NCBI GenBank assembly: GCA_030411725.1
Contig: MU839830.1
Span: 2,000,663-2,064,662 of the forward strand
DNA from: Echria macrotheca
Taxonomy: Eukaryota; Ascomycota; Sordariomycetes; Sordariales; Schizotheciaceae
Direction of reading: 5' to 3'
Length of the DNA stretch: 64,000 bases
The notes under the pieces were generated by a model. The model saw only the letters and a list, made by a program, of their open reading frames with translations, was not told the DNA's origin and did no database searches. Position 1 is the first letter of the stretch. Every line of letters starts with the position of its first letter. Positions 56,461-64,000 of this stretch are shown in pieces. A program made the translations under genes and the position numbers.

Positions 56461-58401
56461 CTAGACGGCGAGCAACGCACCGCCCCCGCCGGACGCCTCC
56501 TCGATATTCCTCCGGTCGAAACATCTCGGTGAAGAGGTCAAGGGGGCCCCCCGCCGCTGTAGATGATGATGCTTCCTCTGCGTCATGTGGATGTCGATCA
56601 GCATATTGACCAACGTCTCGGCGTCGACGCGGAGCGCCTCGAGCTCCGCGGCGTCGCTGTCGATGTCGGTATCGGTATCGGTGTTTTCAGCGGCGGCACG
56701 AGGAAGCCTGTATGCCGCAAAAACAACTCCCCGATTAGGAGCTGTCCCCCCTCGTCGACGGTTTTGCTTGGTGTCGGGGGAATCTTCTCCCATGGAACGG
56801 CCCCGGCTGCTGTCCGGACTGCTGTGACCCGTGTAGAAGGAGCAGCTGTAGCCTCGGCAGAACTCGTCAGGCGCGCCGTTTTCGCAGCGGTATTCGAGCC
56901 AGCCGTTGGACCGCAGCATCTTTAGATGGACGGGGGCGGAGATGCGAAACGGCGACATGACGGAGTGGAGACCATACGCGGCCAGCAGCCGTCCGGTGAG
57001 AGCGACTTTTGTGTGCCGAGAAGTAGGGGACGCGGCCTGGTCGGCGCTCGACTCGTCCGGCCCTGGTTCAACGCTCGGTGAAGCATGTTCGAAAACGGAG
57101 TTATTCCGGGAAAGGCCGCCGCTGGGCCAGAGATTGACGACGTAGACAAGGTCGAACTTGTACTTGGCAGCAATTCTCGCGGCCTCAAAAGCGGCGGCGG
57201 TTGCCGGCCGAGTAGCCAGAGGTGGTGACAAAGTAAGGAGGCGTGTTCCGGCCGAGATTTGCGGAGAAGAGGCCAGCACAGGGGGATCCGGAGGGAGGCC
57301 GCAGGTTGGAGGTTTCGACACCGTCGTCAGTCGTGTCGGAGATCGTCCGATCCTTGGCTGCTGAGGCGATGGGGTAGCACTGATCGGCGATGTATTTGAG
57401 GCTTGGACGGGAGTGGCTGGTCGAGCTGGTTCTTGTTCGGCCGGTGGGGGGACCAATGCGCCATCTGCGATATCATCATCGCTCAACGACATAAAGTCAC
57501 TGAGTGTCGGCTCTTTTAAGATCGGGCTGAGTTTGGACGACCTCAGCTCTACGAGGGTGGAAAAGCTGAGAGATTTCCGCAGCGCAACTCTCGCTTCCTT
57601 GGAAAACGTCGAAGATGCATCAAGACTCTTCGGTCGTTGGATGCCGACATCCAGATTGGTTTCGAACTCATCCGCGCGGGGCTCCGGTAACGGTACAAGT
57701 CGAGGTGACGGGCGTGGTGTCAGTTCGTTCGGCGGTGGTACTGCCGGGAGCTCCTTCTCCAGCGCTAATTGCGCGGAACCGAACGTCTTGTCGTACTCTG
57801 CGGATGGAGGTGGAGTGAGGGCGATGTTAGGGGCCCGACTCTGGCCATCAACCTTATTGGGACGTCGCCTTCTACCAGTTTTCCCCGTCGGAGAAATCGA
57901 GCCGGATCTGGGCCGCGATCTGGACAGTGTTGGCTTCATAGTGTCGCTCTCCCTGTGAGAATTCGCAAAACTGAACTCGAGAAGTTCGGCTAGTGAAGCA
58001 AGCGAAGCCGGTCTCCTGGTGGGACTCAAAGAGGAAGACCGTTTTGGGATCCGTGGAGGCACACTGAGTCCAGGAGCGGGTTGCCGTGGTGTTGAAAACT
58101 GGGAGCCCGGGGAGGCCTCCCCTTCGTTGGAAGATGTGAGAGACATCAGCCGTGGCGTGCTCGGGGTTTCCGGAAGGCTATGAGCTCGAGTTGGTCTCAG
58201 ATTCAGGCTTGCCTCATCTCGAGCGAGCATCCGTGTTGACGTCGGCCTGATGAATGATGGTTGTGGGAAGGTCCTGAAAATCGAGTCGGATTTCCTCGGC
58301 GATGAAGCTCCCGAGACTGTTCCTCCAGCAGACCCTTTCCTCTTGAAGAACCTCTCCAGCTTGTCGAGCCTTCTTTCTAGCCTATCGAGCCCCCCTGCCA
58401 T
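56461..58401 (-). CDS. Unknown 646-residue protein with disordered middle and conserved-looking C-terminal domain
   Basis: Single-exon frame with clean ATG (58401) and TAG (56461). The N-terminus MAGGLDRLERRLDKLERFFKR forms a short coiled coil. Residues about 25-385 are Ser/Pro/Arg-rich and likely disordered, with many SP and RSxS phosphosite-like motifs. From about residue 395 an ordered region begins: AARIAAKYKFDLVYVVNLWP, then LTGRLLAAYGLHSVM, then LRSNGWLEYRC. RGVVFAAYRLP and ETLVNMLIDIHMTQRKHHHL follow. This alpha/beta pattern might be a GAF- or PAS-like sensor fold, but I cannot name a family. Codon use is like that of neighbouring genes, so it is probably real. Confidence 0.8.
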   Translation of the reverse strand: MAGGLDRLERRLDKLERFFKRKGSAGGTVSGASSPRKSDSIFRTFPQPSFIRPTSTRMLARDEASLNLRPTRAHSLPETPSTPRLMSLTSSNEGEASPGSQFSTPRQPAPGLSVPPRIPKRSSSLSPTRRPASLASLAELLEFSFANSHRESDTMKPTLSRSRPRSGSISPTGKTGRRRRPNKVDGQSRAPNIALTPPPSAEYDKTFGSAQLALEKELPAVPPPNELTPRPSPRLVPLPEPRADEFETNLDVGIQRPKSLDASSTFSKEARVALRKSLSFSTLVELRSSKLSPILKEPTLSDFMSLSDDDIADGALVPPPAEQEPARPATPVQASNTSPISATPSPQQPRIGRSPTRLTTVSKPPTCGLPPDPPVLASSPQISAGTRLLTLSPPLATRPATAAAFEAARIAAKYKFDLVYVVNLWPSGGLSRNNSVFEHASPSVEPGPDESSADQAASPTSRHTKVALTGRLLAAYGLHSVMSPFRISAPVHLKMLRSNGWLEYRCENGAPDEFCRGYSCSFYTGHSSPDSSRGRSMGEDSPDTKQNRRRGGTAPNRGVVFAAYRLPRAAAENTDTDTDIDSDAAELEALRVDAETLVNMLIDIHMTQRKHHHLQRRGAPLTSSPRCFDRRNIEEASGGGGALLAV

Positions 58402-61400
58402 TTTGATGTGATCGCCGCCGCTGTGGGTCTATACAGATCGCCATTAGCCATAAGACCTCGTACACATGAACCAGTAAACCCTACCAGCGAGGTAGATAGA
58501 TCCTTGTATGAGGAGACAAATTTGTGTGAGCGGTCTGGGAAAAGAAGATGCGAGCTGAGACGGGTGTTGCAGCCGGGTCATGAAGCTGATATTGGCAAGG
58601 AGTCTCTTGTAATGTGGAACGTGTTTGTGGTCGGTCGACCCCGGAATCGTTGAACAATGGTGAAGTTGGTTTCACTGGTCTGACCACGCTCCAAGGTGTT
58701 GGGTATCCCGCTGAGATAGAATTGTTGCACCTAATGTATGACCACGCTGAGGATGAATTGGGGGTGCATGGACAAGTCCCAATTACACAAAAAGAGGGAG
58801 CATTAGGGTATCGTCATGAAAACTGGGAAAGTGAGAGGAGGACGAGGAAGCAATCACAGGCCGTCAGCTCTCTCATAAACATGGGCTGAATCTTGCCGTC
58901 AAACCCCGCGTGAGGTCGAAGAAGGCTCAATGCTGGGGGAGGACATGGATCATATAATTCATGCCCCACGAACAGGGAGAGGTGCTGGGGTGCGGTGAGC
59001 AGGGTTTTGGTAGGATGCAACGTCGAATGTAAGTCAACAAGGAGGGGTTCAAGACCAAGGGCCCGCGTTGACGAACAACACGGAACGAGGGGAACAGGAA
59101 ACCAAGGGATCACGAACAAAAAAGAAAACACCCGGCTGTCAGACAAAACTATTGCCTGGCACTGCAAGAAAAGAAAGCCCTGATCGGGATCGGCGACCGG
59201 CAAACGAGTCTAGGGAGAGGCAGGGAGACGGACAGAACAGGAAACGGGTGAGGTGAGGCCAGCCAGCTCGGTGCAGGACGCAGGCAAGCAGGGTTGGCTC
59301 TTGCTGGCGGTTGGTCGGTGGCTAGCCCGCGCCGTCTGTTGAGAGTGAGAATTTTGACGCCATTTCCAGCTGTGCATTAAGCATTTCCAAGCAGCACTGG
59401 CCAAGCCAACCTCGGGCGGGACGGGCTTCAGCAAAAACGGAGCAACAGCGCAATTCGCGCCTGCCGCACAGCGTGAAACTGGACGAGACTTGAGGTCTCA
59501 GCCCTCAGCTCCTGCGATCTTTGCTCGGTGGGAGACCCGACCTCTGCCCGCGAAGCCCACCCAGCCTCCCCGTCGCCTCCCTGCTCGAACGTTAGACCGA
59601 CGAAAACGAGAGCCACCACCCCCCATCTTTCGACCCGTCTCGTCACGATGCCTTGACCCAGTTGGACAGTGTCAAAAGGGAAACAGTGTGGAAATCACAT
59701 GACGCCCGGGCGGAATCGAGATAGCAAACCGATCAACTCCTCTCCTGTCTGCCGTACTCCGTACCGCACATCGACCTCGGCCGGATCGGTGTGCCCACCG
59801 ACTTTTCACCCGCAATGACCGTCTGACTGATGATCATGGCGGATTTGAGGCATCTCCAGCACGTACGACGACTTCACAATGGCTGATAAGCACGGGCAAG
59901 ACGACAGAAAGATTGTGGTGAGGCGGCGAAATGCTGAGGAGGTTGCGGTGCACGGCCGCGCAACGTTCGGGCGTCGACAACAACGGTAAAAAAGCTAGGG
60001 TCCAGCCAGGGTTGAAAAGGCTGCACGGCACATGCATGGTATCATCGCGAGAGGTGACGAAGCAGGTGACAGCGCAACCGGCGGGGATTCTCCAACAAGC
60101 GGTGTCTTTTTTCCCCTGTCGCGCTGCGCTCTGCCCGCCACCCCAACCCCGCCTCCACGAGCCAAGTTCGATGTTTCCCTCGTACCCCCTCAGCACTCGT
60201 GGAAATGCCTTGCGAGTTGGCTTTCAGGACAACTCGTGTTGTCTAGCTTCTAGTCTCGGCTCATGCCGTCTGACAGTTCGCTCAGCTGACGCGAGACCTG
60301 CCGAAGACCAGACAATTCCGTGGTGACAAACAAAGCGCTGCCAAGCAGCAACTTTGAGGTCTGCGAAAAAGTTGAGCTGACGCAATTGGCGCTTCTGATT
60401 GGTCGAGATCGGATCGGCCCAGCAACCACCAGGCTGGTGATCGACATGCAGGATGACAAGGCTGTCCGCGAAAGAAAAAAAAAGCAAATAGCCTCGCCAA
60501 GCGAGCATCCAGGTATCATCCGAAGTTCCGGACTCTGCGAGAAAGGAATCCAGCTCAAACACCAAGCAATGCTTTAGCGGAGGAGCTACTGCACTGCACT
60601 CCCGGGTACTGCGCCGTGGGGTGTCACAGTCCCTGGCAAAACGCCAAACAGTGCAAGTGCTGACAGCCGAGGAGTCGAGGACAGGAGTCTGTCTTGTCAC
60701 AGCAGCACAAAAGGGGACAACGTGGGGGCTTCGGGTCGACCATGGACTTCTTGATTGAGACGTTGCGCAGCAAAAAGTTTGAGAATATTGCATCCCAAAT
60801 GGGAAAGCACTTGAAGGCGGTCTCCTGAAGCGTCGGGGCCAAAAAAAAAAAGCAACCAGCCCAGATCCAGGAATCCGATTTGGTCCGCTTCGACTAGTTC
60901 AACCCCTCCTCTAGAGTACATCTTAGCAACACTTTTTGCTCTCTCCCCCTCTCCTAACATTGAGTTAGGTAGTCTCAAAAATCCGTTGGCTCCCTCCCCT
61001 AGTCCCCTAGACATGTCTCATCGTTCATGGCTTCCAGGCCCATCCGAGTCATTGGTTCACCTGAGCTCCAAGGAGCTGGCGCCTGCGCGGCTGAGAATTG
61101 GGGACCCGACCACGCCGAACTCCTCACGAGTTGCTGTCCGTAGCCGACACACTTTACTGCGGGTGTGTTGTCTGCTGCTGTTGGACAGTGTGTACGGTAC
61201 GGATTACGGAGCATGATGTTTCACAGAGGATATCTCCCAACTATATGGCGCTAGCGAACGTTTTGGGTCCCCTAGAAAGGTCGACCCGTTTAGAGTATTT
61301 GGGAGTTTTCGCCCTTGATCGACTGAGTGATCGCCAGCCGAGGGGCCCGGGATGCAAAACCGGAACCAGAGCGTCGGGACCCGTTACGAGATCCGCATCC

Positions 61401-63363
61401 AGCACCATCATAGCGCAATATATCGGAGGCTTTTGACGCCACGGTGTAGAGCTAGCTGACTTTTACTGTCTGATACGTAGGTAGTTGGCAGTGATGGACT
61501 GTGAGATTTTCTCTCAATAGGTACGCTCCCTCCCCTCCCCTCCCCCTCCGGCAACTCTGGTGGAAAATTCTGGTCCCGAATAATACGTGCGTACCGGGGA
61601 TGGAACTGACTGGCCGTCTTGTTGGCCACACAGCAACATCCATTTGGTGCTGAGTCTAGCTCTGACTCGCTAGAGAGAGGGGTCGGAGAGGCTTCTCAAA
61701 ATCCCATTGGACCTTCAGCAAGACACTTTTTGTCTTGGTCGCCCACCAAGACAAGACCCTAATGTTATCAACTTATCCACGCTTGAGACTGAGACAGCGA
61801 GCCTAGGTCTAGACAAAAAAGCAACCAACAAGGACCGGAGCGCAGCACTAGGCGTGGCTTAGTTTTCTGATCGACATCTATTCTTTCCATCTCTGTGCTC
61901 CCGGCTCTCAGCTCCGGGTGGAAACGACGAATGACGAGATTACCTAGACGAGACAGGTGGAAAAACGTGCGAGAAGTGTCATATTGTTTGCTTCTGGAAA
62001 GTTTGCCTTTGCTCGGTTTGTGCCTCGGGTGGGGATCAGTTCCTAACACCTGCCCGCTTTTTCTGCCTTTGCTTCTTCTCTCTAGCAGCGTTAGCCGCGA
62101 CTGGTTGCGGGCCAACCGCGCCTCTCTGCTCCTCGCTCAGTTACCTTACCGGCGAGCAAGCGCCGCCGCAAGTGCTTTCTTTTCTGGGGAAAAAAATCTC
62201 TCGACACAATCGGGTGATATCCGGGCTCCGCGGGTTTTGTCTCAGAGGGAGGTGGTGACCATTGCTGCTTTTCCTAACGTCATTTTTCGCTCCCTACCTG
62301 GCTGAACAGTTGGACAACCGACACACGGCGTAGCTTTTTGTTGGCGGCTTCTCCGTTTTACAATGATCGATCCGTCTACGGAATAGTGCGTGGCTCGAAA
62401 AAGGGAAGAAACAGGTTAGGTCACCGTGGACGAAGGCACGGCATCTCCTCCTCGAGGAGGAGGAGGGAGGGTGTGACGCCTATTGATTATTGCAAATGCT
62501 TTCCCCGATACCCCGGCGAAAGGGGCCGAATTGTGATATCTTCGGACTCTCACTGACCCTGAAATCGAAAAGCTTCAGGGACTCACGGCCGACAATGTGA
62601 CTACGGAATGAAGGTATAGCTATGTGCCCGGTACCGTGAGGACCGACATCCAGGCTCTAATAAGGAGGAACACACAAATCTGGTCCCGCGAAGTGGCGCC
62701 CGCCCTCCCGAGTCCGTGTCCAGTCTGTGTCCGGCATAACCGTATCGAGAGATCTATCATATTGTTCACCCGCTCCTCTTCCTCCTTTCCTCTCCCTTGC
62801 TTTTTCTTCCTTCTCCCGTGCCCGTCCGAGATCCAAGACACCGGCCGAATTAAAGCCGGCAGCAAGCAAGCCTTCTCTGTCTACACAGCCTGCAGAGTAT
62901 TCCAAGAGCTGGTTAGACCTTCCCTCCTCCCCATCTTCTTCATCTCAGCCTCCCGTATGCCTACTACCGCTGCCCGTTACCCATTGCCCGACAAGGAGAG
63001 ACAGACATACACCGGCCGAAGACAGGCCGGGGCGGAAAGGGATGAGATCTCAACGGTTATAGGGGTCCCCCCCCCTTTTTTTGCTATCCCTTTTACCCCA
63101 GATTCCCAGTTGGATGTGGCGTGTTGATGTTACTTACATAGGTAAGGTGCCTAGGTAGACGTCCCAAATACCAGATGCAGAATTTCTCATCTCACTAGAG
63201 ATGCGAAAGTCGATACCGAAACGCTGATGGCAGGGCATCTGTCTGGTCATACCTTACTGGGTTGGGTTTGGGAATAAGGAGATTTCGCTGCGCAAGCTGG
63301 GTCCGTCACCGCGGCCCGCTTAAGGCATGATATCTCAGAACTGGATCTCGTCAGCATAGTCAC

Positions 63364-63367
<4 letters not shown>

Positions 63368-63397
<30 letters not shown>
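63368..63397. repeat. Poly-T run of 30
   Basis: Homopolymer followed by GTTTTTG. It could be a decayed poly(A) tail of a minus-strand retroposed copy, but no body or target duplication was seen. Confidence 0.9.
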
Positions 63398-63398
<1 letters not shown>

Positions 63399-63977
63399 TT
63401 TTTGCCATGATCATTTTGATCTCTACTGTCATGCAAGTGGGAATCTTTTAGAGGAGACCTTTTTCCCCTCTCTCTCTGATTCCGCACCGATCAAGGGAAG
63501 AAGATATCAGTCCAGAGGAGGCACAACTAGACTCTTCCTCCTGGTACCCCAGACAAGCTAGGTAGGTACCTAAGGCTCAGCTTTGAGTGTAACTCTTATT
63601 CTATATGTGGCTGCCTGCCTATATTAATATCTCACGTAACCACTCCGGCACAGAATCACCCCTTGGACAACCAGCCAGCAGTTGTTGAAACAGGACCTCG
63701 AGGTAGAATATCCAAAGCTTGTAACCGCAGAAATATGAAGCTATTCACAACATATTGTCTTGACTATCTATCTCCATTCTTTCCAGGCCCAACCAAGTCA
63801 CGAGTTCGACGGCTCTCTCTACATCATACTGATTCGAGTCCTCTTATAGACACTTATCCCAATCCAGGAGCCCGTTTTAACCATCTGGAGGGCACGACGC
63901 ACCCCTTTGACTCCTCCATAGGGGTACCTACGCGGCCATCCAAGTGTCACTTAGAATATCCTTCATGCAAACAACCC

Positions 63978-64000
63978 GGGGGGGGGGGCGGGGGGGGGGG
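63978..64000. repeat. Terminal poly-G tract
   Basis: G tracts interrupted by a single C up to the window edge. Low-complexity sequence of this type is often a read or assembly end artefact. Confidence 0.8.

Larger units (their letters stand above)
58402..64000. other. Gene-free 5.6-kb right end
   Basis: No protein or RNA gene can be supported. Frames are short and lack family similarity. Pyrimidine-rich tracts occur near 61530 and 62765-62820. TATTAATA-like sequences near 63620 and CT-rich stretches after it could be a promoter for a gene beyond the window. Confidence 0.4.

Noticed and set aside
63368..63397. Poly-T as the tail of a retroposed element
   Set aside because: No element body and no target-site duplication could be seen beside it.

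Overview
The window is nuclear DNA of a filamentous ascomycete, most likely a sordariomycete of the Sordariales type. The evidence is many 45-80 nt GT-AG introns with CTNAC-like branch sites, GC-rich third positions, a Neurospora-like alpha-pheromone precursor, and typical fungal housekeeping orthologues. I found 14 protein genes that I can name (Cdc25 only in part), three protein genes without a firm function, one certain tRNA and an unusual array of six tRNA-like genes. Exon coordinates were worked out by hand; most are fixed by phase and by family sequence across the junction.

Left part (1-17.9 kb), housekeeping: the C-terminal part of the Cdc25 phosphatase, the spliceosome factor CWF19, RNA polymerase subunit Rpb12, the large ribosome-biogenesis HEAT protein UTP20, the mitochondrial Hsp70 helper Zim17, and cullin-3.

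Accessory part (17.9-34.2 kb): six tandem Pol III units at 18.44-19.65 kb that look like tRNA-Ala(AGC) genes with long introns but lack U33; a gene-poor stretch; a proline/serine-rich protein ending in a Zn2Cys6 cluster; a sterol-methyltransferase-like enzyme; a small cysteine/histidine-rich protein; an alpha-pheromone precursor with four variable repeats; an intron-containing tRNA-Phe(GAA); and a mitochondrial DUF1640 (Fmp32/MCUR1-like) protein.

Right part (35.2-58.4 kb), again conserved: NOP2 rRNA methyltransferase (10 exons), clathrin heavy chain, pyruvate carboxylase (10 exons, including 8 and 12 nt micro-exons), mitochondrial pyruvate carrier MPC1, the snRNP core protein SmB, ribosomal protein L11, and a 646-residue protein of unknown function. 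The last 5.6 kb has no gene I can support and ends in a poly-G run.

Themes: translation and RNA processing dominate (UTP20, NOP2, RPL11, Rpb12, CWF19, SmB). UTP20, NOP2, RPL11 and Zim17 share a CTTATCG promoter motif, a 12-bp perfect palindrome in two of them. The two pyruvate genes, cytosolic carboxylase and mitochondrial carrier, lie 3.1 kb apart on the same strand. The most novel-looking element is the six-copy tRNA-Ala-like array.
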